This document shows, one piece after another, positions 15,448-22,303 of a stretch of 29,616 nt of DNA. The notes under the pieces were generated by a model that was not told where the DNA came from, ran no database searches, and was given only the letters and a program-made list of their open reading frames with translations. Every line of letters starts with the position of its first letter. The first letter of the stretch is position 1. The stretch is from a virus. A program made the position numbers and the translations under genes. The DNA lies in IMG/VR virus record IMGVR_UViG_3300020438_000006, positions 1-29,616 of that record, one strand, 5' to 3'.

Positions 15448-16035
15448 ATGGCAATACAACATACACTTTATATTTCAGCAAGTAGATTAAAAATTGATAG
15501 TGCAATTCAAGGTTCGGTTGATGATGAATTAATAATGCCTTATATCCTTTTAGCTCAGGATATGCACATTTTACCAATTTTAGGAACGGATTTAGATAAT
15601 GATTTAAAAACACATATTCAAAACGGAACATTGGGAGATAATTTAAACAATAAAACATTAGTTGAAACTTATATTCAACCGTGTTTGGTTCAATTTTCAT
15701 TTACTCAATTAGTCCCTTATTTGCGTCTCAGGTTTGTTAATAATGCCGTTGTAATAATGGGATCTAATGAACAATCTGTTTCTGCTACTTATGACGATTT
15801 GAAGCCTGTAATGGACACGGCTACAAATGCAGCAGAATTTTATCGTCAAAGACTAATTGATTATATAACAAATAATACATCTTTGTTTCCAAAATATAAT
15901 ACTAATACAGGATCAGATTTAAATCCAACTCAAAGAAATTATTTTGCGGGATTAAATTTAGACCGAGTAAATCCAATTAGTAATAAAATGAGTGTTTTTT
16001 TATCAGGCGCTAATATCAAAACTTATGATTGTTAA
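15448..16035 (+). CDS. Head-tail connector/adaptor (DUF6712-like)
   Basis: This 195-residue protein is helical at both ends. The N-terminus has SASRLKIDSAIQGSVDDELI, then ILLAQDMHILPILGTDL and LVETYIQPCLVQFSFTQLVP, the helix pattern of gp6/gp15-type adaptor rings that bind the portal. A C-terminal RQRLIDYITNN helix follows. I recall Bacteroidota members under DUF6712. The expected role is to close the portal after packaging and provide the tail docking surface. Confidence 0.6.
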   Translation: MAIQHTLYISASRLKIDSAIQGSVDDELIMPYILLAQDMHILPILGTDLDNDLKTHIQNGTLGDNLNNKTLVETYIQPCLVQFSFTQLVPYLRLRFVNNAVVIMGSNEQSVSATYDDLKPVMDTATNAAEFYRQRLIDYITNNTSLFPKYNTNTGSDLNPTQRNYFAGLNLDRVNPISNKMSVFLSGANIKTYDC

Positions 16036-16147
16036 AAAATTAATTTATCCATCAAGTAAGTTAAATTATAAAAAACTTAAAACATATTTAAAAAAGTTAA
16101 AAAATGGCAGGACAAAGATTAACAGACAAAACGGAATTATCAGGTAA
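16025..16147 (+). CDS. Possible small basic protein overlapping two genes
   Basis: The ATG at 16025 opens a 40-residue frame starting MIVKKLIYPSSKLNYKKLK. It fills the 68-base gap between the connector and the following gene and overlaps both. It is very Lys-rich, which AT-rich sequence can produce by chance. The ATG overlapping the upstream stop region favours translation. Moderate to low certainty. Confidence 0.35.
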   Translation: MIVKKLIYPSSKLNYKKLKTYLKKLKNGRTKINRQNGIIR

Positions 16148-16649
16148 TCCATCTGGAGACGATTTATTAATGCTTGTAGACGTAAGCGACACAACAGGAA
16201 GCGCAGACGGAACAAGCAAAAAAATTAAAACAGAAAATTATATTTTAACTGAAAAAGTATCAATTGATAATTCTCAATTTTTATTGTTAGCAAGTTCGGG
16301 AGTAAAAATTGTTACCGAAAGATCTGCAACAGAAGTAATTGTTCCAATTGCAGTTTATTGTGAATATACAGAAGGCGCAACGCCATCAACTAATACTCAC
16401 GGAGGTTCTATTGGTTATGTTGATGGAGATCTTATTAATTATTGGTATCAAAATAAATTTATGTTTACAAGTCCTAATTATAATGGCATAAGTTGGATGT
16501 TAAGTGGTGTTTTCAATACTAAAGGCGTACTTTCTACAAGTTCAATTGGGGGAAAAGCTTTATATTTATATTTTACGGGAGCACCATCAACAGGTGCAAC
16601 AGGAACAATTGAAGTTTATACAACTTATAAAATAATTGATATTTCATAA
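16104..16649 (+). CDS. Probable fibre/appendage protein
   Basis: The 181-residue protein begins with a segment typical of fibre or collar proteins: LTDKTELSGNPSGDDLLMLV, DVSDTTGSADGTSKKI, which I recall at the N-terminus of many phage tail fibres. The rest is beta-rich (GSIGYVDGDLINYWYQNKF) and ends in TIEVYTTYKIIDIS. It could trimerise at the virion surface. Position between connector and lysis genes fits a late structural protein. The final A of its stop is the A of the next ATG. Confidence 0.45.
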   Translation: MAGQRLTDKTELSGNPSGDDLLMLVDVSDTTGSADGTSKKIKTENYILTEKVSIDNSQFLLLASSGVKIVTERSATEVIVPIAVYCEYTEGATPSTNTHGGSIGYVDGDLINYWYQNKFMFTSPNYNGISWMLSGVFNTKGVLSTSSIGGKALYLYFTGAPSTGATGTIEVYTTYKIIDIS

Positions 16650-16825
16650 TGGAAAAATTAGAATACTTCGGTTGTTTCTTTTGCGGGAACTTGCTTACGG
16701 TATCAATGATACCATCGCAAACAATAGCTGAAACCATCATTTTAGGACTTTTAGGAGGTTTTGTTGCAATGTTAAGTAAAGATGTATACAATTGGGTTAA
16801 AAGCCTCTTAAAACGCTTTAAATGA
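16649..16825 (+). CDS. Small membrane protein, holin candidate
   Basis: This 58-residue protein has one clear transmembrane helix at about residues 26-43 (QTIAETIILGLLGGFVAML) and a basic C-terminus (VKSLLKRFK). Its ATGA overlap with the endolysin gene makes it a good holin or lysis-accessory candidate. Cys residues at 9 and 12 (GCFFCG) are unexplained. No holin family was recognised. Confidence 0.5.
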   Translation: MEKLEYFGCFFCGNLLTVSMIPSQTIAETIILGLLGGFVAMLSKDVYNWVKSLLKRFK

Positions 16826-17307
16826 AGCTAAGTAAAAATTTTACTTTAGAAGAATTAATTAAATCAAACACGGCAAAACGTTTAGGAATAGAAAATAAAC
16901 CAAATAAAGAGGGAATAATAAAGCTGCGAATTTTAGCCACTGCATTATTACAACCACTGCGGGAACGTTTAGGGGTTCTAAGGGTGTCAAGTGGCTTTCG
17001 CAGTAAAGAATTAAACAAGATTATTACCGGACACAACAAAGGAAGTCAGCATTGCGAATGTGAGGCAGTGGATTTAATTTATGTTAAACGTGGTAAAATT
17101 GATAATATAATGATTTTCCAAACTCTGATTGATTTAAATTTAGATTTTGATCAATGCATTTTAGAATATGGAGACGGAACAAAAGAATGCGATCCAATTT
17201 TTCCTGATTGGGTACATTTAAGTTATAAAATAACAGGAAATCGTAAGCAAGTTTTAGTTGCTTATAAAGATAAAAATAATAAAACAAAATACAGATTTAA
17301 AAATTAA
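16822..17307 (+). CDS. Endolysin, peptidase M15 family
   Basis: This 161-residue protein has the motifs of M15A D,D-carboxypeptidase-like endolysins: SGFRS (57-61), SQH (75-77), AVD (82-84) and WVHLS (130-134). His77, Asp84 and His132 are the expected zinc ligands. It should cut D-Ala-containing peptides of peptidoglycan at the end of infection. No signal peptide is seen, so a holin or membrane partner must deliver it. Residues 78-80 are CEC where the family usually has a Gly at or near position 80. It is preceded and followed by small membrane proteins, forming a lysis cassette. Confidence 0.8.
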   Translation: MKLSKNFTLEELIKSNTAKRLGIENKPNKEGIIKLRILATALLQPLRERLGVLRVSSGFRSKELNKIITGHNKGSQHCECEAVDLIYVKRGKIDNIMIFQTLIDLNLDFDQCILEYGDGTKECDPIFPDWVHLSYKITGNRKQVLVAYKDKNNKTKYRFKN

Positions 17308-17312
17308 AAATT

Positions 17313-17492
17313 ATGGGCGAATTTATATCACAAAATTGGTTAGAATTAATAATTGGTTTAATGGCTTTTATTAAGATAATTATTAACCTTACACCGACTG
17401 AGGAAGATAACAAAGTATTTAGTTGGTTAGATAGTATTTTTAATGCAATAATACCTAATTATAAAAAAGGAGGAGGAACACACGATGAATAA
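17313..17492 (+). CDS. Small membrane protein of the lysis cassette
   Basis: This 59-residue protein begins MGEFISQNWLELIIGLMAFI, giving one transmembrane helix at about residues 8-26, followed by an acidic segment and a C-terminal helix. It is likely a holin, antiholin or spanin-like accessory. Its last codons contain the strong AAGGAGG sequence that precedes the next gene, and the two genes overlap by eight bases. Confidence 0.5.
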   Translation: MGEFISQNWLELIIGLMAFIKIIINLTPTEEDNKVFSWLDSIFNAIIPNYKKGGGTHDE

Positions 17493-17721
17493 AATTCTAA
17501 AAGGTCTGGACATAACGACCATATTTAAAGATAAAAAATTTGGAGACTTAAAAAGGTGGTCTGCTAAAAGAACAATTGGAAGTGTTATTGTTACTTATTC
17601 AATAACTGCAATGAATGGTTCGATAACTTGGGAGGGGGTTGTATTGTGTTTTATAGGTGTATTACCTTTATGTTTATCAATGTTTGAGGATAGGAAGTGC
17701 GGTAAAAAATGTAATGCTTGA
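17485..17721 (+). CDS. Membrane protein, holin candidate
   Basis: This 78-residue protein has two hydrophobic segments, at about 32-45 (GSVIVTYSITAM) and 48-68 (ITWEGVVLCFIGVLPLCLSM), separated by a short polar turn, with charged ends. That fits a small class II-like holin. An AGGAGG sequence lies about 10 bases before the ATG, one of the few strong Shine-Dalgarno sites in the window. It overlaps the next gene by four bases (TTGA). Confidence 0.5.
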   Translation: MNKILKGLDITTIFKDKKFGDLKRWSAKRTIGSVIVTYSITAMNGSITWEGVVLCFIGVLPLCLSMFEDRKCGKKCNA

Positions 17722-18449
17722 AAAAAAATTATAGACTTAGACTAACAGAAACCGAACACGATCTTATAAAAGAGTGTCGTAAATCTGATGGCTTTGGATA
17801 TAATAACGTGCTGATAATAGGAGATTTGCACGAGCCTTTTTGTTTAGATTCTTATTTAGATTTTTGTATTGAAAAATTCAATGAATATAATTGTACAGAG
17901 GTTATTTTTATTGGAGATATTATTGATAATCATTTTTCAAGTTATCACGAGACAAGCGCTGACGGATTAGGAGGATTAGACGAATTAGAATTAGCAATCT
18001 CCAGAATTGCAAGATGGTATAAAGCGTTCCCGGTTGCAACGGTTTTATTAGGCAACCACGACAGGATAATAATGCGTAAGGCTCAAACAAGTTCAATTCC
18101 AAGTAAGTGGATTAAAAGTTATAAAGATGTCTTAGAAGTTCCCCAATGGAATTTCGTTGAAAGATATGTAAAAGATAATGTTCAGTATTTGCACGGAGAG
18201 GGAGGAACGGCACGAACCAAAGCTAAAAGCGATATGATGAACACGGTGCAAGGGCATCTGCATACTCAGGCTTATTGTGAACACTTTGTTGGACAACGGT
18301 TTAGAGTATTCGGAATGCAAGTTGGTTGCGGAATAGATCACGAAACTTATGCAATGGCTTATGCAAAAGCCGGAAAGAAGCCGGCAATTGGATGCTCAGT
18401 TGTTTGCAAATCCGGTAAATTACCAATAAATTTGTTAATGAAATTATGA
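17718..18449 (+). CDS. Calcineurin-like metallophosphoesterase
   Basis: The protein has 243 residues from a TTG start overlapping the previous stop. All metal-site motifs are present in order: GDLH (35-38), GDIID (66-70), GNHD (112-115), a His at 159 (LHGE) and GHLH (179-182). It should be an active two-metal phosphoesterase of the phage type. The substrate is not given by sequence. Phage members include phosphatases and DNA or nucleotide phosphodiesterases. It sits at the end of the plus-strand late block, away from the DNA-modification cassette. A role in removing phosphate from modified bases is possible but unsupported. Confidence 0.8.
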   Translation: MKKNYRLRLTETEHDLIKECRKSDGFGYNNVLIIGDLHEPFCLDSYLDFCIEKFNEYNCTEVIFIGDIIDNHFSSYHETSADGLGGLDELELAISRIARWYKAFPVATVLLGNHDRIIMRKAQTSSIPSKWIKSYKDVLEVPQWNFVERYVKDNVQYLHGEGGTARTKAKSDMMNTVQGHLHTQAYCEHFVGQRFRVFGMQVGCGIDHETYAMAYAKAGKKPAIGCSVVCKSGKLPINLLMKL

Positions 18450-18583
18450 GTAAATTACTTCATACATATTGCGAACCTATTAAATTAGAGGTTGAATATA
18501 AATACGATAAAGACCATAATAAGGTTTATAATTTAAAACAGTTAAAAAGACATTTTAAACGTCTTACGGCTAAATTAAAATAA
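18446..18583 (+). CDS. Small basic protein, unknown
   Basis: This 45-residue protein overlaps the phosphoesterase gene by ATGA and ends in a strongly basic segment (NLKQLKRHFKRLTAKLK). It could bind nucleic acid. It runs nine bases into the convergent minus-strand gene. No family was recognised, and no clear terminator separates the convergent genes. Confidence 0.45.
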   Translation: MSKLLHTYCEPIKLEVEYKYDKDHNKVYNLKQLKRHFKRLTAKLK

Positions 18584-18802
18584 CTTATACTCTTTTACCG
18601 TTGCGTTCTTCCCGTATCTTGTAGGAACGCTTATATATTTATCTTTAATACCAACTCCGGCTTCTTTAAGGTCTCTAATCACTCCTTGAAGATCTCCAAT
18701 TCCTAAATCTAACATTGCATCCCGTGTTGTTATTTTATTTCCTTGTCTCAGATAGTCAAACAAAATCTGTTTGTGCGTACCGAATTTAAAATTTGTATTC
18801 AT
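18575..18802 (-). CDS. Helix-turn-helix protein (HTH_39-like)
   Basis: This 75-residue single-domain protein has the sequence order GTHKQILFDYLRQGNKITT, RDAMLDLGIGDLQGVIRDL, and a C-terminal beta wing (KYISVPTRYGKNATVKEY). This fits the small winged HTH domain often annotated as HTH_39 in phages. The likely role is DNA binding, perhaps regulation of nearby genes. Its ATG lies 12 bases after a minus-strand terminator, so expression depends on read-through or on an unseen promoter. It is the last gene of the minus-strand block. Confidence 0.65.
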   Translation of the reverse strand: MNTNFKFGTHKQILFDYLRQGNKITTRDAMLDLGIGDLQGVIRDLKEAGVGIKDKYISVPTRYGKNATVKEYKLF

Positions 18803-18814
18803 AATTATAGTATT

Positions 18815-18841
18815 AAAAAAACCTCCCTATTTCTAAGGAGG
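18815..18841 (-). terminator. Minus-strand terminator between two regulatory-block genes
   Basis: Read on the minus strand, CCTCC (18841-18837) and GGAGG (18826-18822) pair around a 10-nt loop and are followed by seven T (18821-18815). It lies after the stop of the 18854-19243 gene and just before the start of the next minus-strand gene, so it may act as an attenuator. Confidence 0.75.
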
Positions 18842-18853
18842 CTTTTAAGGTTA

Positions 18854-19243
18854 TTAAAATGGTAAAATCTCTGGTTTTCCGTTTTTCAGCTTATTGTAGA
18901 ATTCAATAGAAACTTCATCAATTTGTTCTTTGGTTATTAATCCGTGACAAAATTGAAGATTTGCAATGTTTAAGCTTTGTGCATATCTTATATTATCTTG
19001 AACATCTGAATTGTTTTTAAATCCACCACCTTGAAAAGTGTTTACGGGTTTTATTTTAGGGAATTGTCCGTCAACAAATTCGTATTCCGTTTCCTGTCCC
19101 TCTTTAAATCTACATTCAGAAGTTTTAGATAAATTTTCTCCAATATCTCCGTTCTCCATTTCTACTTCAAATTTATACATTAAACCATATTTTCCCTCCC
19201 AAGTTCCATTTCCGGCAACTCTTGTTACTGTACTTTTTTTCAT
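18854..19243 (-). CDS. Possible OB-fold, single-strand DNA-binding protein
   Basis: This 129-residue protein has an N-terminal beta domain, about residues 1-70, with GTWEGKYGLMYKFEVEMENG, then GENLSKTSECRFKEGQETEY and FPKIKP, the order of strands in small OB-fold proteins of Bacteroidota phages that I recall. A Gly/Asn linker leads to a helical C-terminal part (QDNIRYAQSLNIANLQF). A single-strand DNA-binding role in replication is plausible. Its placement in the divergent regulatory block is unusual for an SSB, so another nucleic-acid-binding role is possible. Confidence 0.45.
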   Translation of the reverse strand: MKKSTVTRVAGNGTWEGKYGLMYKFEVEMENGDIGENLSKTSECRFKEGQETEYEFVDGQFPKIKPVNTFQGGGFKNNSDVQDNIRYAQSLNIANLQFCHGLITKEQIDEVSIEFYNKLKNGKPEILPF

Positions 19244-19252
19244 ATAATAATT

Positions 19253-19462
19253 TTAATTAGTTAATAATTCTTTTAAGTTAATGTTTAGCAATTTACATAG
19301 CTTATCAGCTTCACTCAATTTTAAAGTTCCCGGATCATTTAATTTGCTGAGCATAGTTGGATAACTAACCTCCATTAATTCCGATAACTGTAATCTATTT
19401 AAATTATTCTGATACATAGCTAACATAAATTTGCTTTTTAAATCATAGTTTTTCATAAGCAT
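19253..19462 (-). CDS. Cro/CI-type helix-turn-helix regulator
   Basis: This protein has about 69 residues from the ATG codon at 19462 (19456 also possible). An upstream in-frame TTG at 19480 lies inside the probable promoter -7 box, so I reject it. The order NLNRLQLSELMEVSYPTMLS, KLNDPGTLKLSEADKLCKLL is a typical XRE-like HTH: helix, recognition helix beginning SYPTM, then a helix that packs on it. It probably binds the intergenic region and controls both itself and the early operon. It has no dimerisation or cleavage domain like that of lambda CI. Confidence 0.75.
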   Translation of the reverse strand: MLMKNYDLKSKFMLAMYQNNLNRLQLSELMEVSYPTMLSKLNDPGTLKLSEADKLCKLLNINLKELLTN

Positions 19463-19477
19463 AAAATTTAATTTATA

Positions 19478-19509
19478 CAAATCTCCGTTTTTTTTTCTTT
19501 AAAACAAAA
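19478..19509 (-). promoter_or_regulatory. Minus-strand promoter of the regulator, host type
   Basis: On the minus strand, TTTTG (19509-19505), a 19-base spacer and GAGATTTG (19485-19478) fit the Bacteroidota pattern TTTG-N19-TAnnTTTG except for the first base pair of the -7 box. The start point would be near 19471, just upstream of the ATG at 19462. Confidence 0.5.
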
Positions 19510-19556
19510 TTATTTTAAATATATAAATTATTTTTTATATAAACTAATCAGTTAGG

Positions 19557-19588
19557 ACAAAATAATATAAAATTTTTTTTATATTTAC
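19557..19588 (+). promoter_or_regulatory. Possible early promoter
   Basis: GGACAAAA (19555-19562) and TATATTTA (19580-19587) face the early operon. The gap between ACAAA and the box is 18 bases, not the 11 of the repeated late motif, so it could be read by host RNA polymerase. CTTTG at 19592-19596 is an alternative -7 box end. Confidence 0.4.
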
Positions 19589-19607
19589 TTGCTTTGTATT
19601 GGATGAT

Positions 19608-19625
19608 TAGCATAAATTAGTGCTA
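19608..19625. promoter_or_regulatory. Candidate operator, inverted repeat
   Basis: TAGCA (19608-19612) and TGCTA (19621-19625) form a perfect inverted repeat with an 8-base centre. It lies between the possible early promoter and the first early gene (19646), where a repressor would block transcription. A second dyad, CTAA-TCAG-TTAG, lies upstream near 19544-19555. The HTH protein at 19253-19462 is the natural candidate binder. Confidence 0.45.
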
Positions 19626-19645
19626 TAATTAAAAAGAATAAAACG

Positions 19646-19954
19646 ATGAAAAACAGTATTAAAGAAGAATTAACATCTTATATAAATGATAATAAAGACG
19701 ATCACAATCCATCAATTGACTGTGATTTGCACCATCATTTATTTAATGAGGATTATTATATAATCGGATATTATCAAGCGCAACAATGGTTAGATAAACA
19801 TCATATAACAACGTTTGAGGCTTTGGAAACAATAAGAGAATACGAGGATTTTCATTTAGGGGAATGTAAACATTATACAAACGCTGAGGAAACAGTAAAT
19901 ATGCTCGTATATATTTACGGAGAAGAATTATTAACAGAATTAGAATTAATTTAA
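19646..19954 (+). CDS. Early protein, DUF7222-like
   Basis: This 102-residue acidic protein is the first early gene. Its pattern HHHLFNEDYYIIGYYQAQQW, LDKHHITTFEALETIREYE and NMLVYIYGEELL resembles a small phage family that I recall as DUF7222, with no known function. Four His near residues 29-31 and 51-52 could bind metal. As a first-transcribed early gene it may act on host functions, but no activity can be read from the sequence. Confidence 0.55.
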   Translation: MKNSIKEELTSYINDNKDDHNPSIDCDLHHHLFNEDYYIIGYYQAQQWLDKHHITTFEALETIREYEDFHLGECKHYTNAEETVNMLVYIYGEELLTELELI

Positions 19955-19966
19955 AATTATATTATT

Positions 19967-20242
19967 ATGAATACAGAATTATCAACACCGACTCAATACA
20001 AGAAAATTAAAATGTCTTTAGACCAATATTCAGTTTCTAGAGTTGCAATAACAACATTTATAGAATCACTAAAAGAAAAAGAGGTTTTTTGGCTAGAAAG
20101 ATTAAATTCTTCAAATTCTACAAACGATGTAAAAGATAATAATTTCTATTTAAAAATTACAAGGAATCAATTATCAGAATTACAGGATCTTGTTAAAATA
20201 ATGGATAAAACAGAATTAATAACTGAACATAAATTATACTAA
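19967..20242 (+). CDS. Early protein, unknown
   Basis: This 91-residue charged protein is probably helical, with a helix at about 20-50 (VAITTFIESLKEKEVFWLER) and another at 65-85 (KITRNQLSELQDLVKIMDKT). It has no Cys, catalytic motif or membrane segment. It lies in a run of short early genes separated by only 1-12 bases. Confidence 0.55.
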   Translation: MNTELSTPTQYKKIKMSLDQYSVSRVAITTFIESLKEKEVFWLERLNSSNSTNDVKDNNFYLKITRNQLSELQDLVKIMDKTELITEHKLY

Positions 20243-20243
20243 T

Positions 20244-20522
20244 ATGAAAGAATTAGAAAATATGGAACAAGCTTTTAATGAATTTAAAGATTATTTAAAC
20301 GAAAAAATAATAAAACATCAACCAATACAATCTGGAGAAAGTGATTGTTGCGGAAGACCTGTATTAGCTGATCTTATGTTATGCAGTGAGTGTAAAGATC
20401 ATTGCGATTATGCACCAAAATTATGTGGTTATTGTGGAGACACTGAAATTGATGAAGATGAAGATTTTTGTTGCAATGACTGTTGGAAAGGATATGAACA
20501 CGAAACATTTAGAAAAGATTAA
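20244..20522 (+). CDS. Early zinc-binding protein, unknown
   Basis: This 92-residue protein has a helical, acidic N-terminus and a Cys-rich remainder: DCCGRP near residue 33, LCSECKDHC near 50, LCGYCGD near 61 and FCCNDCW near 76. These give four Cys pairs, enough for two zinc sites. Such ribbons in small phage proteins often bind nucleic acid or host proteins. The C-terminal site CGYCG...CCNDCW resembles a treble-clef type. Function unknown. Confidence 0.6.
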   Translation: MKELENMEQAFNEFKDYLNEKIIKHQPIQSGESDCCGRPVLADLMLCSECKDHCDYAPKLCGYCGDTEIDEDEDFCCNDCWKGYEHETFRKD

Positions 20523-20524
20523 TT

Positions 20525-20707
20525 ATGAAATATAAAAATTTACACGATATAAACACGTTCTCTTGCTCAGATAATGAAATTTTATTATCAGGAACAGACG
20601 AAAACGGAGAAGATTTAACCATTATATTAAATGCTTTTGAAATTTTAGAATGGTTAGATATGAATTATATAAAAAAACAAACTTTAAAATATATAGAAAA
20701 ATTATGA
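20525..20707 (+). CDS. Small early protein, unknown
   Basis: This 60-residue protein has a short beta segment (SCSDNEILLSGTDENGEDL) followed by a helix (AFEILEWLDMNYIKKQTLKY). No family was recognised. It ends in ATGA overlap with the replication gene, supporting coupled translation. Confidence 0.5.
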   Translation: MKYKNLHDINTFSCSDNEILLSGTDENGEDLTIILNAFEILEWLDMNYIKKQTLKYIEKL

Positions 20708-21480
20708 AAAAAACTTATTTTTTACATCAATCAAACTCCTTTTATGATTATAAAATAATACGGATGAGATCTAAATTAGGAATAGAGGCTTACGGCATAT
20801 TCTGGGCTGTTTTAGAGTTGCTATTCACTGAGGAAAACAAACTTTGTATACAAGATTATGAGCCTTTAGCTTTTAATCTCCAGTGCGATAAAGATAAACT
20901 AAAGTCAGTTGTTGAGGATTTTGATTTATTCGTAATTGAAGAAAATTGTTTTTATTCTAAGCGTTTAAACAACCATCTTGAAGAAATAAATACTAAGTCT
21001 TCTAAAGCAAAAGAAAACGCTTCTAAGAGATGGAATAATGCGACTGCAATGCAAACGCAAAGCGACCGCAATGCTAGTATTAGTATTAGTAGTAATAAAA
21101 GTATCAGTAAAAGTAAAAATAAAAACAATATTAATGAAAGGATGGTTGCGTTTAAAAACGCAATTAATTCAATTAAGGATATTGATAAAGACGATAAAGA
21201 AAATTTTTATGATTATTGGAGTGAATTAAATAAGTCAGGAAGTAAACAAAGATGGGAATTAGAAAAAACTTGGGATCTGAACCGGAGAATGAAGCGTTGG
21301 GCGAACTCAGGCTTTAATAAAAAAGATAAAGAAAAATTTCCAGATTATTGGGACGTTAATTTTAGCAGGAAATTACCGGACGAGAACAAGCGAACAGAGT
21401 ATTATAACCATTTAAAATCAATCGGTTGGGTAAGCACTTATTCTCCATCTGCAGGAATGGTTTGGAATAAAAAAAAATAA
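20704..21480 (+). CDS. DUF4373 (Lin1244/Lin1753-like) replication protein
   Basis: The protein has 258 residues from the ATG at 20704. The in-frame ATG at 20650 lies inside the previous gene. Residues 1-95 match the DUF4373/Lin1244 domain: FLHQSNSFYDYKIIRMRSKL, GIEAYGIFWAVLELLF. The SKAKENASKRW linker is typical after it. The central region is low-complexity and Ser/Asn/Lys-rich. The C-terminal part (YDYWSELNKSG..., DYWDVNFSRKLPD...) contains DnaD/primosome-like helices. The family occurs in phages and mobile elements as a replication initiation or primosome protein. The phage has no recognised polymerase or helicase, so host enzymes are probably recruited. Tandem repeats follow at 21491. Confidence 0.65.
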   Translation: MKKTYFLHQSNSFYDYKIIRMRSKLGIEAYGIFWAVLELLFTEENKLCIQDYEPLAFNLQCDKDKLKSVVEDFDLFVIEENCFYSKRLNNHLEEINTKSSKAKENASKRWNNATAMQTQSDRNASISISSNKSISKSKNKNNINERMVAFKNAINSIKDIDKDDKENFYDYWSELNKSGSKQRWELEKTWDLNRRMKRWANSGFNKKDKEKFPDYWDVNFSRKLPDENKRTEYYNHLKSIGWVSTYSPSAGMVWNKKK

Positions 21481-21490
21481 CAGGTTTAAT

Positions 21491-21520
21491 TTTACGTAGT
21501 TTTACGTACTTTTACACACT
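21491..21520 (+). repeat. Three tandem 10-bp repeats
   Basis: TTTACGTAGT, TTTACGTACT and TTTACACACT lie head to tail at 21491-21500, 21501-21510 and 21511-21520. The 10-bp period puts each copy on the same face of the helix. They fill the 54-base gap between the replication gene and the adenine methylase gene. They could be iterons, a protein-binding site or promoter part. Confidence 0.7.
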
Positions 21521-21534
21521 TTAAAATATAAAAA

Positions 21535-21948
21535 ATGAAAAATAGAAACTTAGAACACAAAGACGATTGGAAAACACCTCAAGATTTTTATAACAAATTA
21601 AATAAAGAATTTGATTTTGATTTTGATCCGTGTCCATATATGCACGATATGTCTTGGAATGGTTTAGAAGTAGAATGGAAGCAGAGAAACTTTATAAACC
21701 CTCCTTATAGTAGAAAATTAAAAGAAGCATTTATAATAAAAGCTATAGAAGAAAGTAAAAAAGGAAAATTATGCGTAATGTTATTGCCGGTATCTACAAG
21801 CACAAAGATATTTCACGATCATATTTTACCAAATAAAAAAGAAATACGATTTATTAGACGAAGATTAAAATTTAGTGGATATAATTCTAATGGGGAATTT
21901 GTAGACAATAAATGTGGTATGCACGATTCAATGATAATAATATTTTAA
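21535..21948 (+). CDS. Phage DNA N6-adenine methyltransferase (Dam family)
   Basis: This 137-residue protein has the order WKTPQDFYNKLNKEF (12-26), FDFDPCP (28-34) and catalytic NPPYS (55-59), then KLCVMLLPVSTSTKIFHDHI, the signature of the small phage Dam-like family (PF05869 type). It should transfer methyl from S-adenosylmethionine to adenine N6, protecting DNA from restriction. Length is at the low end for the family, but all visible motifs are present. GATC sites are common in the window, so the target cannot be deduced from site avoidance. It begins after the tandem 10-bp repeats and is one base from the nuclease gene. Confidence 0.75.
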   Translation: MKNRNLEHKDDWKTPQDFYNKLNKEFDFDFDPCPYMHDMSWNGLEVEWKQRNFINPPYSRKLKEAFIIKAIEESKKGKLCVMLLPVSTSTKIFHDHILPNKKEIRFIRRRLKFSGYNSNGEFVDNKCGMHDSMIIIF

Positions 21949-21949
21949 T

Positions 21950-22303
21950 ATGAAAGAATATGAATTACAAAAAGCCGTTTGTAAATACTTAGAATTGCAA
22001 CAAGTTTTATTTTGTGGATCTATGGGGGGACAGTATCAAATGCATATGAGCCAAAGAATAAAGGCTAAAAAATCTGGTTATAAAAAAGGCTTCCCGGATT
22101 TATTTATTTATGAAATAGCTAAAATAAATGATGTAATTTATCACGGCTTAGCAATTGAATTAAAAACAAAAACAGGAAGACCATCTAAAGAACAAAAAGA
22201 ATGGATTAGACAATTGCAAAAGAGGGGTTATAAAGCTTCTATTTGTAAAGGTATAGACGAAACGATTAACGAAATAAATAATTATTTAAAATATAAATTA
22301 TGA
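21950..22303 (+). CDS. VRR-NUC domain nuclease
   Basis: This 117-residue protein fits the stand-alone VRR-NUC nucleases of phages. It begins with an EYELQKAVCKYLELQ helix. GFPDLF (47-52) supplies the metal-binding Asp50. AIELKTKTGRPSKEQKEW (68-85) supplies Glu70, Lys72 and Gln82, and is followed by KRGYKASICKG. These residues make the PD-(D/E)xK-type active site. The role is probably in recombination, replication-fork or junction processing. It overlaps the next small gene by ATGA. Confidence 0.8.
   Translation: MKEYELQKAVCKYLELQQVLFCGSMGGQYQMHMSQRIKAKKSGYKKGFPDLFIYEIAKINDVIYHGLAIELKTKTGRPSKEQKEWIRQLQKRGYKASICKGIDETINEINNYLKYKL

Noticed and set aside
16561-16569. TATATTTAT inside the fibre-like gene.
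   Set aside because: No ACAAA at the right distance and it is within coding sequence.
19504-19527. Further copy of the late motif: ACAAA-N11-TATATAAA.
   Set aside because: The second box differs in two of eight bases, and it lies in very AT-rich sequence; not counted.
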